In this document: positions 9,611 through 20,293 of the stretch, one piece after another
Layout of the letters: the number at the start of each line of letters is the position of its first letter
Numbering within the stretch: position 1 is the first letter of the stretch
Assembly: GCF_014137975.1 (NCBI RefSeq)
Contig: NZ_JACGWZ010000005.1
Coordinates: 1 to 64,000 of the forward strand
Source: Halosaccharopolyspora lacisalsi
GTDB lineage: Bacteria; Actinomycetota; Actinomycetes; Mycobacteriales; Pseudonocardiaceae
Direction of reading: 5' to 3'
DNA length: 64,000 nucleotides
Notes under the pieces: model-generated
Told to the model about the DNA's origin: nothing
Databases searched by the model: none
Seen by the model: only the letters and a program-made list of their open reading frames with translations
Position numbers and translations under genes: made by a program

Positions 9611-9778
9611 ATGGCATCGTTGCCGACACGCACGCCGCAGGCTCACCTCCACCCGCTGTTGCGGCGGGATCGCGGCCTGGTGGTCCCGGCCCACCCGGAT
9701 GGGGACCTCCAGCAGTTGCGCCGGGTGTGGCAGCACCTGCGGACCCGGACCGATCATCGGCCGCGGGGGGAGCGCTGA
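9611..9778 (+). CDS. Small ORF, 55 residues, unknown
   Basis: Short open frame starting ATG (9611) behind a good GAGGAG site at about 9597-9602. The product is Arg/His/Leu-rich (MASLPTRTPQAHLHPLLRR ... QQLRRVWQHLRTRTDHRPRG) and has no recognisable domain, signal peptide or membrane segment. The next frame begins near its stop, suggesting a coupled pair. No function can be assigned; it could be a remnant of a mobile element. Confidence 0.35.
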   Translation: MASLPTRTPQAHLHPLLRRDRGLVVPAHPDGDLQQLRRVWQHLRTRTDHRPRGER

Positions 9779-9828
9779 TCCCGCGATCCCGCCCGGCTCC
9801 CTCGGACTCCCCCGGCGGGCGGGAGGGG

Positions 9829-10002
9829 GCGGGATGGCCGAGTGAACCGACCGAACTGCTGCGGTGGTACGGACAGTTGGCCGCCGAACTGGAGGAGACC
9901 ACCGAACCTGCGCGGCAGGCCGACCTGCGCCGATGGCTCGACGAGCTGGACGCACGGCTGGACCTGACCGGCCCGGCCCGGACGGAAGACCCCCTCTCGT
10001 GA
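9829..10002 (+). CDS. Small helical ORF, about 55-75 residues, unknown; start uncertain
   Basis: The C-terminal part (PTELLRWYGQLAAELEETT then PARQADLRRWLDELDARLDL) reads as a charged amphipathic helical pair of the sort seen in small actinobacterial proteins. No ATG/GTG/TTG with a clear ribosome site is visible. A CTG at 9775 overlapping the previous stop is possible, and the left coordinate given is only where the coding-like sequence begins. Function unknown. Confidence 0.3.
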   Translation, partial: AGWPSEPTELLRWYGQLAAELEETTEPARQADLRRWLDELDARLDLTGPARTEDPLS

Positions 10003-10219
10003 GGACGCCGGTGAGGTGGACGTCGGGTGAGGCGTACCGGTGTGTCCGGGAGCCCGCTACCGCCCGGTCGCAGCAACGCCGGTGCGGCGGCCACTCTCAG
10101 CAGCACATGATCCCCGGGTGAGACGCCACCGCGGGTCCGGCCGCCCGGGCCCGCGGTGAGCGGTTCCCGCTGATTCCAGGGGCGGGGAACACCGTGCCGC
10201 GGACACCGGGAGTTCGTGT

Positions 10220-12046
10220 TCACTTCGAGGCCGGGGCGCAGGCGATCCCGTATTCGTTGATCTTGCGGTAGATCGTCGCTCGCGATATTCCGAGGCTGCG
10301 TGCTGCCTGCGCGCGATTGTGCCCGGACTCCGCGAGAGCGTTGACGATGGCGTCGCGCTCCATCGATTCGAGAGGCGTGAGAATTCTGCGGTTGTGACTG
10401 TGGCACTCCGGGGGCAGGTCGTCGAGTTCGATGACTTCCGCTCTGCTCCTCCTGACCGCCGACTGGATGGTGCGCTGCAGGTCGGTGACGTTGCCGGCCC
10501 AGCTCCTCCGCAGCAGTGTCCGCATCGCCGCCGAGGAGAACCGCACGTCGGAACGCTTGGTGATTCGTCGCAGCATCAGGGGCGCGATTTCCTCGATGTC
10601 CTCGAGGTGGTGACGCAGTGGTGGCACCTCCACGGACCGGGGAAAAGCGGTGAGGAGCTCGTCGAGCTCCGGGAGGTCCCCCAAGTCCCTGTTCAGGGTC
10701 GCCGCGATCCACGTGCTCGGGTTGTCGCCGGCGTGCTCGCGCAATGTGGTGTTCAGTCGCTTCAGCACCTGCGGACCGAGCTGGTCGAGATGGCGGAGAA
10801 CGATGGTGCCCGCGCCGACGGCGAGCTCGTGACGCACGTCTTGTACCCAGTTCCGGTCCGGGGCGGAATCGGCCGCGTCGAATACGCGTAGACGTGTCTC
10901 GGGGGCGCGGTGGAGGTGGACGGACTGGATCAACGCGAGTTTGCCGACGCCGGCCTCTCCTTCCAGGACGGTCCAGTTGCCTTCGAGGAAGTCGCGGTCC
11001 AGCTTGCGGCAAGCCTGTTTCCAGAGCGCTCCGGAACCTGCTATTCCGGGCAGGCTCGGGGCGTCGCGGAGCTCCGGTACGTCGAACCGCTGGGGGGAGT
11101 CGACGAGTTGGACCCGGGCGAGCGTGCCCGCGTACCTGTTTCCGTGGTGCACCTGTTTGAAGTGGACGCGGCAGTACGTGCCACTGGGGAGGGCGAGTTC
11201 GGCGGACAGGCGCTTGGCGGGCGTGTCGAGCTCCTCGCGGAGGTACTCGCTCACGGCGGTCTGGTCCTGCGAGCTGAGCAGCTGCCGGGCCTTGTCGTTG
11301 AGCATGAAGACGCTCCCGTTGAACGCGAGAACGGGATCGAGACAGCGGCGCGAGGTCTGCAGGTACTCGTTCAGCAGAGTCGTCTCCCGTCCTCGCACGT
11401 GAGCGAACAGGGTCGCTTCGATGCTCTGAGCGGCGCTGTTCGCCATCGCCATCAGCAGCGGGTTGGCGTGCTCCGCCCAGCAGGTGATGTCCAGCAGGCC
11501 TTCCACCTGCCGCGTCGTCGGATTGCGCAGCGGTACTCCGGCACAGGCGAGGTCGCCGAGGGGCTCGGTGTAGTGCTCTCGCTGGTAGACGTACGTGGCC
11601 TGCCCGGACTCCAGGGCCGTTCCTATTCCGTTGGTGCCGACGAACTGCTCGGCGTAGCTGAACCCCGGGGCCAGGGAGACCTCGTCGAGGTAGTGCTCGA
11701 GACCGCGGCTGCCGGTGCGCCGAGCGAGGACGTAACCCTCGGGGTTGGTCAGCACGACGCTGACCGGTTGGTCGCTGAGCTGCTCTCGTAGCTGGTCGAG
11801 CACCGCTGTCGAGGCGTGCACGAGACGCCCGTCGGTGTCGAGGTCCCCGTGGTACGGCGCTGCCAGCTGATCTCCTGTGACGTTCCACTGCGCCGACCGC
11901 TGCCACGAGGCCGCGATGGTGCGCCTGATCGCGTCGGGGACGCGGTCACCGGTGAGGAAGTTTTCGCGCGCGAGCGCCAACTCGGTCTCGGGCGTGGTGG
12001 GTGCGCCTTGCTGCTGTGGGATTTCGTGGCGGGATCGGCGGGTCAT
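10220..12046 (-). CDS. mimR: GAF/AAA/Fis-type activator of the monooxygenase operon (AcoR/MimR-like)
   Basis: A 608-residue activator transcribed divergently from the monooxygenase operon. The N-terminal effector region (about 25-290) includes a GAF-like stretch (NPEGYVLARRTGSRGLEHYL, EQFVGTNGIGTALESGQ). The centre is a degenerate AAA+ domain: the P-loop reads EGEAGVGKLAL and no GAFTGA sigma-54 loop is present. This fits actinobacteria, which lack sigma-54. The C-terminus is a Fis-type helix-turn-helix (AIVNALAESGHNRAQAARSLGISRATIYRKI). The ATG at 12046 follows a GAGGAGG site. Relatives such as MimR switch on mimABCD in the presence of substrate; that role is inferred from position and family. 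Confidence 0.87.
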   Translation of the reverse strand: MTRRSRHEIPQQQGAPTTPETELALARENFLTGDRVPDAIRRTIAASWQRSAQWNVTGDQLAAPYHGDLDTDGRLVHASTAVLDQLREQLSDQPVSVVLTNPEGYVLARRTGSRGLEHYLDEVSLAPGFSYAEQFVGTNGIGTALESGQATYVYQREHYTEPLGDLACAGVPLRNPTTRQVEGLLDITCWAEHANPLLMAMANSAAQSIEATLFAHVRGRETTLLNEYLQTSRRCLDPVLAFNGSVFMLNDKARQLLSSQDQTAVSEYLREELDTPAKRLSAELALPSGTYCRVHFKQVHHGNRYAGTLARVQLVDSPQRFDVPELRDAPSLPGIAGSGALWKQACRKLDRDFLEGNWTVLEGEAGVGKLALIQSVHLHRAPETRLRVFDAADSAPDRNWVQDVRHELAVGAGTIVLRHLDQLGPQVLKRLNTTLREHAGDNPSTWIAATLNRDLGDLPELDELLTAFPRSVEVPPLRHHLEDIEEIAPLMLRRITKRSDVRFSSAAMRTLLRRSWAGNVTDLQRTIQSAVRRSRAEVIELDDLPPECHSHNRRILTPLESMERDAIVNALAESGHNRAQAARSLGISRATIYRKINEYGIACAPASK

Positions 12047-12137
12047 GATCGGGCCTCCTCGGGACGGCCGCTCGGCAGGAGCCTGTCGTCCGTTCGGCTA
12101 TCAGCATGACACCGACACGCAAGTCGCCCTCCGAGCG

Positions 12138-12150
12138 TCTCATATTGAGA
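12138..12150. promoter_or_regulatory. Inverted repeat TCTCA-TAT-TGAGA in the mimR-mimA divergent promoter
   Basis: A perfect five-base inverted repeat (TCTCATATTGAGA) sits about 90 bases upstream of the mimA start and of mimR. It is the clearest palindrome in the 194-base divergent region and so the best candidate operator for the Fis-type activator. Binding is inference. Confidence 0.45.
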
Positions 12151-12240
12151 TGAACACCGGGGCTTCACTGGTGTGTGATTTGAACCATCCCGGAACCGCG
12201 ACGATCCAGCCGGGGCCACGTCACGTGCAGGAGGCAGAGC

Positions 12241-13875
12241 GTGAGCCGACAGAGTCTGAGCAAAGCTCACCAGAAGATCACGGAGCTGTCGTGGGAGCCG
12301 TCCTTCGCCACGCCGGCGCAGCGGTTCGGTACCGACTACACGTTCGACAAGTCGCCGAAGAAGGACCCGCTCAAGCAGATCATGCGCTCCTACTTCCCGA
12401 TGGAGGAGGAGAAGGACGACCGCGTCTACGGTGCGATGGACGGTGCCATCCGCGGCAACATGTTCCGGCAGGTCCAGGAGCGCTGGATGGAGTGGCAGAA
12501 GCTGTTCCTGTCGATCATCCCGTTCCCGGAGATCTCGGCGGCGCGGGCGATGCCGATGGCCATCGACGCGGTGCCGAACCCGCAGATCCACAACGGACTC
12601 GCGGTGCAGATGATCGACGAGGTCCGGCACTCGACGATCCAGATGAACCTCAAGCGCCTGTACATGAACCACTACGTCGATCCGGCCGGATTCGACATGA
12701 GCGAGCAGGCGTGGGCGAACAGCTACTCGGGCACGATCGGTCGTCAGTTCGGCGAGAGCTTCATCACCGGTGACGCGATCACCGCGGCGAACGTCTACCT
12801 GACGGTGATCGCCGAGACCGCGTTCACGAACACCCTGTTCGTGGCCATGCCGGGGGAGGCGGCGGCCAACGGGGACTACCTGCTGCCGACGGTGTTCCAC
12901 TCGGTGCAGTCCGACGAGTCGCGGCACATCAGCAACGGTTATTCGATCCTGCTGATGGCGCTGGCCGACGAGGACAACCGCGTGCTGCTCGAGCGCGACC
13001 TGCGGCACGCGTGGTGGAACAACCACTGCGTGGTCGACGCGGCGATCGGCACGTTCATCGAGTACGGAACGAAGGACCGCCGCAAGGACCGCGACAGCTA
13101 CGCCGAGATGTGGCGGCGGTGGATCTACGACGACTACTACCGCAGCTACCTCCTCCCCCTGGAGAAGTACGGGTTGGAGATCCCGCACGACCTCGTCGAG
13201 GAGTCCTGGAACCGGATCGTCAACAAGTTCTACGTGCACCGGGTCGCGCAGTTCTTCGCCACCGGTTGGCCGGTGAACTTCTGGCGCATCGATCCGATGA
13301 CCGACGAGGACTTCGAGTGGTTCGAGGAGAAGTACCCGGGCTGGTACAACCAGTTCGGCAGGTGGTGGGAGGCCTACAACCGGCTGCGCTACCCGGGGCG
13401 CAACAAGCCCATCGCCTTCGAGGACGTGGGCTACGAGTACCCGCACCGGTGCTGGTCGTGCATGGTGCCGTGCCTGATCCGCGAGGACATGGTCGTGGAC
13501 AAGGTCGACGGGCAGTGGAAGACCTACTGCTCGGAGACCTGCCACTGGACCGACGCGGTCGCCTTCCGGCCCACCTACCAGGGTCGCGAGACGCCGAACA
13601 TGGGGAGGCTGACCGGAACGCGGGAGTGGGAGTCCCTGTATCACAACTGGGACCTCGCCGATGTGCTCAAGGACCTCCAGTACGTCCGGGACGACGGCAG
13701 GACCCTGATCCCGCAGCCGCACCTCGACCTCGACGACGGGAAGAAGCTCTGGACTCTCGACGACATCAGGGGCATCCCGTTCGCCAGTCCGAACATCGCG
13801 CTCAACGAGATGTCCGACGAGGAGCGCGAGCAGCACGTCGCGGCCTACCGGGCCAACCCCAACGTGACCGCGTGA
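12241..13875 (+). CDS. mimA: Soluble diiron monooxygenase, hydroxylase alpha subunit (propane/phenol type)
   Basis: Catalytic subunit, 544 residues, of a bacterial multicomponent monooxygenase that inserts oxygen into propane, acetone or phenol in mycobacterial and rhodococcal relatives (PrmA/MimA). The six diiron ligands can be placed: E97, E127 and H130 (DEVRH), E192 (AET), E226 and H229 (DESRH), with the 30- and 34-residue spacings of soluble methane monooxygenase. A cysteine-rich C-terminal segment (CWSCMVPC ... CSETCHW) is also typical of this subgroup. The GTG at 12241 is preceded by GGAGG. It heads the operon mimA-B-C-D. Substrate preference cannot be read from sequence. Confidence 0.93.
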   Translation: MSRQSLSKAHQKITELSWEPSFATPAQRFGTDYTFDKSPKKDPLKQIMRSYFPMEEEKDDRVYGAMDGAIRGNMFRQVQERWMEWQKLFLSIIPFPEISAARAMPMAIDAVPNPQIHNGLAVQMIDEVRHSTIQMNLKRLYMNHYVDPAGFDMSEQAWANSYSGTIGRQFGESFITGDAITAANVYLTVIAETAFTNTLFVAMPGEAAANGDYLLPTVFHSVQSDESRHISNGYSILLMALADEDNRVLLERDLRHAWWNNHCVVDAAIGTFIEYGTKDRRKDRDSYAEMWRRWIYDDYYRSYLLPLEKYGLEIPHDLVEESWNRIVNKFYVHRVAQFFATGWPVNFWRIDPMTDEDFEWFEEKYPGWYNQFGRWWEAYNRLRYPGRNKPIAFEDVGYEYPHRCWSCMVPCLIREDMVVDKVDGQWKTYCSETCHWTDAVAFRPTYQGRETPNMGRLTGTREWESLYHNWDLADVLKDLQYVRDDGRTLIPQPHLDLDDGKKLWTLDDIRGIPFASPNIALNEMSDEEREQHVAAYRANPNVTA

Positions 13876-13932
13876 TCGACGCACGAGCGCGGCCGGCGGC
13901 GCCGCGGGGGTGAGGCGGGCAGGAGCCCGCGT

Positions 13933-13957
13933 GGCCCCGGATGAGTCATCCGGGGCC
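13933..13957 (+). promoter_or_regulatory. Intercistronic hairpin between mimA and mimB
   Basis: A 12-base arm (13933-13944) pairs exactly with 13946-13957, giving a strong GC-rich hairpin with no following T-run. It lies in the 134-base gap between hydroxylase and reductase genes, so it may stabilise the upstream mRNA or reduce reductase expression relative to hydroxylase. Function is inference. Confidence 0.55.
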
Positions 13958-14009
13958 GCACCCCCCGGCCGGGTCGACGCACGTCCGCGTGCCGAAAGGG
14001 AGTGAGATC

Positions 14010-15065
14010 GTGAGTGAGACTCACCGTGTGCGCTTCGATCCCGTCGACATCGAGATCGAGGCGAACGAGGACGAGACCGTGCTCGACGCCGCGTTCCGGC
14101 AGGGCGTGATGCCGCTGCACGGCTGCAAGGAGGGGCAGTGCTCGTCCTGCAAGTCGTTCCTGCTCGACGGCGACCTGCAGATGGACCGCTACTCGACCTT
14201 CGCGCTCGCCGACTACGAGAGCGACGAGGGGTACGTGCTGCTGTGCCGGGCGCACGCCTACAGCGACCTGGACATCGAGCTGATCAACTACGACGAGGAC
14301 ATGATCCTGGCGGGTCTGCCGGTGGTCACCGTCCGCACGCGGGTCGAGGCCGTGGAAGAGCTCACCCACGACATCACCCTGCTGCGTGTGACCGTCGTGG
14401 GCGACGACGAGTTCAAGTTCCATCCCGGGCAGTACGTCGACATCGCGGTACCGGGTAGCGACGAGCACCGCTCGTTCTCCATGGCGAACCTGCCGAAAAG
14501 CCACGACGGTGAACTCGAGTTCATCATCAAGCGCTACAGCGGGGGCAGGTTCTCGAGCCTGCTGGAAGACGGGTTGGACGCGGGCGCCGAGCTGGACGTC
14601 ACCGGTCCGTACGGGACCTTCACCCTGCGGGCCGACTCCGAACGCAGGCTGGTGTTCATCGGTGGCGGTGCGGGGATGGCCCCGATCCTGTCGCTGCTGC
14701 GCCAGGTCGCGGCCAAGGAGGACTTCGGCCGGGAAGTGGTCTTCTACTACGGGGCCCGGACGGCGGCGGACCTGTTCCTGCTCGACGAGCTGGAGGAGAT
14801 CGGGGCGCGGATTCCCGGTTTTCGCTTCGTGCCGTGCCTGTCCGACAGCGACCGGGTGGATTGGAACGATGTCGGTCACGACGGAAGTATCGGCGTGGTG
14901 ACCGATGTGGCGGGTGCCGGTGAATCGGACCTGGCCGGGGCCGACGTCTACATGTGCGGTCCACCCCCGATGATCGACGCCGGTCTGGAAATGCTGGAAG
15001 ACCGTTCCGTACCGCGGGAGCGGATCTTCTACGACAAGTTCACGGTGTCCGCGGAAGCGGACTGA
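14010..15065 (+). CDS. mimB: Monooxygenase reductase component, [2Fe-2S]/FAD/NAD(P)H
   Basis: Electron-transfer subunit (351 residues) that passes electrons from NADH to the diiron hydroxylase. The N-terminal plant-type ferredoxin has C39, C44, C47 (CKEGQCSSC) and C79 (LLCRAHA). The FAD domain follows with RSFSMAN and GGRFSS, and then the NAD domain with GGGAGMAPILSLLR, YYGARTAADL and YMCGPPPM. The GTG at 14010 is chosen because AAAGGGAG lies about seven bases before it; the in-frame ATG at 13941 sits inside the intercistronic hairpin. Confidence 0.92.
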   Translation: MSETHRVRFDPVDIEIEANEDETVLDAAFRQGVMPLHGCKEGQCSSCKSFLLDGDLQMDRYSTFALADYESDEGYVLLCRAHAYSDLDIELINYDEDMILAGLPVVTVRTRVEAVEELTHDITLLRVTVVGDDEFKFHPGQYVDIAVPGSDEHRSFSMANLPKSHDGELEFIIKRYSGGRFSSLLEDGLDAGAELDVTGPYGTFTLRADSERRLVFIGGGAGMAPILSLLRQVAAKEDFGREVVFYYGARTAADLFLLDELEEIGARIPGFRFVPCLSDSDRVDWNDVGHDGSIGVVTDVAGAGESDLAGADVYMCGPPPMIDAGLEMLEDRSVPRERIFYDKFTVSAEAD

Positions 15066-15158
15066 CATCGACAGTCGTGCCGGACGGGTCGACGCCCGCG
15101 TTCCGCCGGGCCTCTCGACGCGATTCCGGCGTCGCACCGGATGACGAGGAAATGTTTC

Positions 15159-16265
15159 ATGGTAATCCAGGACGAGAGCAAGCGACGAAGCTTCCCGAAG
15201 CCGGAGTTCACCGACGCCGAGGCCGGAGCGGTGGATTTTCCCAGTTCCGAAAGCCGCAGTTACAACTACTTCACTCCGAAGAAGAAGCGAGCCACCGTCT
15301 ACGAGGACGTCACGGTCGACGTCCAGCCGGACACGGATCGCTACCTCAGTCAGGGCTGGATCTACGCGTTCCAGAACGGTCCCGGCGGGTACCCGCTTGA
15401 GTGGACGAAACTGGAGTCGGCCGATTGGCACCGGTTCCGGGATCCCAACGAGGAGTGGGAAAAGACGATCTACCACAACAACGCCAATGTTGTGCGCCAG
15501 ATCCAGCAGAACCTGGAGAACGCGAAGAAGGCCGGTGCCTACGATGGCTGGTCGCGCGGGTGGACTCGGTTCGTGGAAAGGCATCTGGGTGCCTGGATGC
15601 ACGTGGAGAACGGACTGGGCATGCACGTGTTCGTGGCCGCCCAGCGCTCCGGACCCACGAACATGATCAATACTGCGATCGCCGTGAACAGTGCGCACAA
15701 GATGCGGTTCGCCCAGGACCTCGCCCTGTACAACCTGGACCTCAGCGAGTCGATCGAGGACTTCGACGGCAGCGCGCACCGGAGCACCTGGCACTCCGAG
15801 CCGGTGTGGCAGCCCGTCCGCGAGGTCGTGGAGAACCTGACGGCGATCGAGGACTGGGCGGAAGCGCTGTTCACCACCAACGTCGTCTTCGAATCCCTGG
15901 TGGGCGTGCTGTTCCGCAGTCATCTGGTGATGCAGATCGCCGCTCGCAACGGTGACTACGTGACCCCGACGCTGGTCGGTGCCGGAGAGAACGACTACGA
16001 GCGCGACCTGAAATACACCCGGGAGCTGTTCGCCATGCTCGTCGGAGACCCCGAGCACTCCGCCGCGAACAAGCGAACGCTGCAGGAGTGGGTGGACAAG
16101 TGGGCCCCGCGCTGCTGCGACGCCGCGCGCGAACTGCAGCCGATCTGGTCGCAACCGCAGGAGAAGGTCATCACGTTCAACGAGTCGTGGAGTGCCGCTG
16201 TGGACGGGTTCCGCAGCTTGTTGACCGAGTTCGACCTCGAGGAGCCGAAGGAGCTGGCGAAGTGA
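15159..16265 (+). CDS. mimC: Soluble diiron monooxygenase, hydroxylase beta subunit
   Basis: Non-catalytic beta subunit, 368 residues, structurally related to the alpha subunit but without a full set of iron ligands. It forms the alpha2beta2 (or larger) core of the hydroxylase. Recognisable segments are [48 protein letters not shown] and [22 protein letters not shown]. The ATG at 15159 lies eight bases after a GAGGAA site and is preferred over the ATG at 15141, which overlaps that site. The stop overlaps the start of mimD (GTGA), indicating translational coupling. Confidence 0.92.
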   Translation: MVIQDESKRRSFPKPEFTDAEAGAVDFPSSESRSYNYFTPKKKRATVYEDVTVDVQPDTDRYLSQGWIYAFQNGPGGYPLEWTKLESADWHRFRDPNEEWEKTIYHNNANVVRQIQQNLENAKKAGAYDGWSRGWTRFVERHLGAWMHVENGLGMHVFVAAQRSGPTNMINTAIAVNSAHKMRFAQDLALYNLDLSESIEDFDGSAHRSTWHSEPVWQPVREVVENLTAIEDWAEALFTTNVVFESLVGVLFRSHLVMQIAARNGDYVTPTLVGAGENDYERDLKYTRELFAMLVGDPEHSAANKRTLQEWVDKWAPRCCDAARELQPIWSQPQEKVITFNESWSAAVDGFRSLLTEFDLEEPKELAK

Positions 16266-16612
16266 GCATGACGGGGAATTTCACGGCGAACGAGACCGCC
16301 TCGGAGCTGTGCGGCGTTACTCTGATGAACAACCAGAACGGTCACGTCGTGGCCGAGATCATGGCCGCCAAGGACGACGTGGAAGTCGACCACCTGCCCT
16401 CCATGATCCGGGTCGACGGTCTGAGGAAGCTCGTGTTCGATTTCGACGAGATCGCCGAGGAGCTCGGTTTCGAATTCGACCAGTCCGACTTCGAGGAGAT
16501 CATGTCCACGCACTACGGGCGGATGGTCCACCTGGACGACAAGACCGTCCTGTTCGCCAGGCCCGAGGACGCCGCCGAATACATCGACTTCGACCTGAGG
16601 CCGGTGCGGTAG
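16262..16612 (+). CDS. mimD: Monooxygenase coupling/effector protein
   Basis: Small MmoB/DmpM-type regulatory protein (116 residues) that binds the hydroxylase and tunes oxygen activation. Typical features are the early [18 protein letters not shown] strand, the [21 protein letters not shown] region and the absence of cofactor motifs. The GTG at 16262 overlaps the mimC stop and has AAGGAG about seven bases upstream; an ATG at 16268 is possible but spaced less well. It closes the four-gene catalytic set. Confidence 0.92.
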   Translation: MSMTGNFTANETASELCGVTLMNNQNGHVVAEIMAAKDDVEVDHLPSMIRVDGLRKLVFDFDEIAEELGFEFDQSDFEEIMSTHYGRMVHLDDKTVLFARPEDAAEYIDFDLRPVR

Positions 16613-16630
16613 GGGAAACCCGATTGGGCG

Positions 16631-16671
16631 GGTGCCGGGGGCGGGGCCGCGAACGCCCCGCTCCCGGCACC
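16631..16671 (+). terminator. Strong GC hairpin after mimD
   Basis: GGTGCCGGG (16631-16639) pairs with CCCGGCACC (16663-16671), and inside it GCGGGG (16641-16646) pairs with CCCCGC (16656-16661), joined by a G-T wobble. The result is a roughly 16-base-pair stem. There is no T-run, so it may be a partial terminator separating mimABCD from the accessory genes. Confidence 0.6.
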
Positions 16672-16799
16672 GAGACGCAGCTGTCTACACCGGTGGTGGA
16701 CGTCCTCGCCCGTCCACCGCTCGGTGCGTCGCTCCGTTTCGGGGGAAACACGTGTCCGGTCGATGTGGCCGGTCGTTCGCGGGAGGAGCGCTGTCAAGA

Positions 16800-17294
16800 A
16801 TGAGAGATCCGTCGTACACACCCCTCTTGGACGAGGTGTGGACAACGCTCGGCGGGATCCGTCCGCCGGGTGCGGACAATTCCCTGGAAGAATTGGGGCT
16901 CGTCGCCGCCGTCTCGACCGACGGTGCGGTGGTCCGGGTGTTGTTGCGCCTGCCTGCCGCGCTGTGCCTGGGAGCGGAGCGCGGTGATTTGCTCGACGAT
17001 ATTGAAGAATCGGTCCGAAACGTGTCATCGTTGGGGCGGGTCGAACTGTACACGAAGCCGAGCTGGCCGGGGTGGGCCGCGGCAGTGCCGAACAACAGGA
17101 GGGCGCCCTTCTCGGCGCACTCCACCTGCTTCGAGAGCGCGGTCGCGGGCTCGTCTCAGAACGGTTGGGTGCTCGACGGATTCCAGCAGCGGATTTCTGC
17201 GGCATCCCGGGACGAGGAAAACCGTCCTGACGGGGTCCACGTGATGGTCCGGGCACGAATCGCTCCGGAAACGACCCCGATCGAGGTCGCCTGA
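16800..17294 (+). CDS. MIP18/DUF59-like small protein in the monooxygenase operon
   Basis: A 164-residue protein whose first 70 residues (PLLDEVWTTLGGIRPPGADNSLEELGLVAAV ... VRVLLRLPAALCLGAE) parallel the start of the DUF59 protein encoded at 21334, including a Cys just after the central strand. The remainder differs. MIP18/DUF59 proteins assist iron or iron-sulfur cluster insertion, which would suit a diiron/[2Fe-2S] enzyme system. A GGGAGGAG site lies 12 bases before the ATG. It sits between coupling protein and GroEL. The role is inferred from family and place. Confidence 0.62.
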   Translation: MRDPSYTPLLDEVWTTLGGIRPPGADNSLEELGLVAAVSTDGAVVRVLLRLPAALCLGAERGDLLDDIEESVRNVSSLGRVELYTKPSWPGWAAAVPNNRRAPFSAHSTCFESAVAGSSQNGWVLDGFQQRISAASRDEENRPDGVHVMVRARIAPETTPIEVA

Positions 17295-19010
<1,716 letters not shown>

Positions 19011-19083
19011 TCGGGCGATCAACCCGCATCAGCGCGAGCATGTCGCTGAGGCCCGTGAGCTGCCGACCACGGTCGGCGGGAGG

Positions 19084-19129
19084 GCTCGTGGGGTCTCGGG
19101 CGAGTCGCGGCGGTCGGGACCCCACGAGC
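19084..19129 (+). terminator. Hairpin between groEL and alcohol dehydrogenase
   Basis: GCTCGTGGGGTC (19084-19095) pairs exactly with GACCCCACGAGC (19118-19129) across a 22-base loop. It lies in the 182-base gap and could be a transcription terminator or a processing site. Confidence 0.5.
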
Positions 19130-19192
19130 GCGTTCGATCGCGTTCCCAGCAGTACCACGAACAGTCCAACACGAACGAGGGAGTGACTCCCG

Positions 19193-20221
19193 GTGAAAGC
19201 GGTACGCGTGCACGCCTACGGCGAACGAGCACGGATCGAGTCCGTTCCCGACCCCGAAGTGGCCGGGCCGCTGGATGTCCTGGTCGAGGTCAACGCGGCC
19301 GGTGTGTGCCGGACGGACCTGCACATCCTCGAGGGCCAGTGGGCGGACAAGAGCGGAGTGTCCCTGCCCTACGTCATCGGGCACGAGAACGCCGGAACCG
19401 TGCGGGAGGTCGGTTCGGCGGTGCGCAACGTCGAGCCCGGTGACAAGGTCATCCTGCATCCGCTGGTGACCTGCGGGCTGTGCCGTCCGTGTCGTTCGGG
19501 TGATGACGTGCACTGCGAGAACTCGCTGTTCCCCGGCATCGACACCGATGGTGGCATGGCCGAACTGATGCTCACCAACGCGCGTGCGGTCGTCAAGCTC
19601 GACGAGGGGCTGCGTCCGGCCGACGTCGCGGCACTGGCGGACGCCGGGTTGACGGCCTACCACGCGGTGCGCAAGGCCGTGCCGCTGCTGTACCCGGGCA
19701 CGCACGTGGTGATGATCGGTGCCGGCGGCCTCGGCCACATCGGGCTGCAGTCGTTGACGGCGTTGACTCCGGCCGAGATCACGGTGGTGGACCGTTCCCC
19801 GGAAGCGCTGAAACTCGCCGCCGACCTCGGTGCGCACCACACCGTCACCGCCGACGGCGGCCAGCTCGAGGCGGTCCGTGAGATCACCGGCGGCAAGGGG
19901 GCCCACGTGGTGCTGGACTTCGTCGGGGAGTCCGGCACCGAGGACGAGGGCGTGGCGATGACGCGCAACGCGGGCTCGTACTTCGTCATCGGCTACGGCG
20001 GCGCTGTCAACGTGCCCACCATCGACATCATCTCCCGCGAGATCAACCTCATCGGCAACCTGGTGGGTTCCTACAACGACCTCGACGAGCTGATGACGCT
20101 GACCGCCCGGGGCAAGGTGTCCCTGCGTACCCGGACCTATCCGCTGGGTGCGGCGCTCGAGGCGCTGGACGACCTCGACCACGGCCGGATCCCCGGCGGC
20201 CGCGCCATTCTCACCTCCTGA
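19193..20221 (+). CDS. Zinc-dependent alcohol dehydrogenase, NAD(P)-dependent
   Basis: Medium-chain dehydrogenase/reductase of 342 residues. Catalytic-zinc residues lie in AAGVCRTDLH and GHENAG, the structural zinc cysteines in CGLCRPCRSGDDVHC, and the cofactor fold in VVMIGAGGLGHIGLQ. In propane monooxygenase operons an equivalent enzyme oxidises 2-propanol to acetone (or other alcohol products), which is the likely next step here. GTG start with a purine-rich GAGGGAG site about ten bases before it. Coenzyme choice is probably NAD because an acidic residue (VVDRS) ends the second beta strand. Confidence 0.9.
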   Translation: MKAVRVHAYGERARIESVPDPEVAGPLDVLVEVNAAGVCRTDLHILEGQWADKSGVSLPYVIGHENAGTVREVGSAVRNVEPGDKVILHPLVTCGLCRPCRSGDDVHCENSLFPGIDTDGGMAELMLTNARAVVKLDEGLRPADVAALADAGLTAYHAVRKAVPLLYPGTHVVMIGAGGLGHIGLQSLTALTPAEITVVDRSPEALKLAADLGAHHTVTADGGQLEAVREITGGKGAHVVLDFVGESGTEDEGVAMTRNAGSYFVIGYGGAVNVPTIDIISREINLIGNLVGSYNDLDELMTLTARGKVSLRTRTYPLGAALEALDDLDHGRIPGGRAILTS

Positions 20222-20293
20222 CCCCGCCCTCCCGCCACCGGACCCGGGGGCGGTTCGCCCGGACCTGTCCCACCCATCACGAAAGAGGATCCG

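Noticed and set aside
8502..11906. A 1,134-codon open frame on the minus strand
   Set aside because: Arg/Pro-rich composition, no domain along most of it, and it crosses three well-supported features. Only its stretch over 8950-9260 has meaning, as part of the dehalogenase remnant.
10220..12046. Sigma-54-dependent activator
   Set aside because: The GAFTGA loop is absent and the P-loop is degenerate. Only the overall architecture is shared.
12043..16154. Long minus-strand open frames opposite the monooxygenase genes
   Set aside because: They mirror the codon structure of mimA-C in high-GC DNA and show no domains or ribosome sites.
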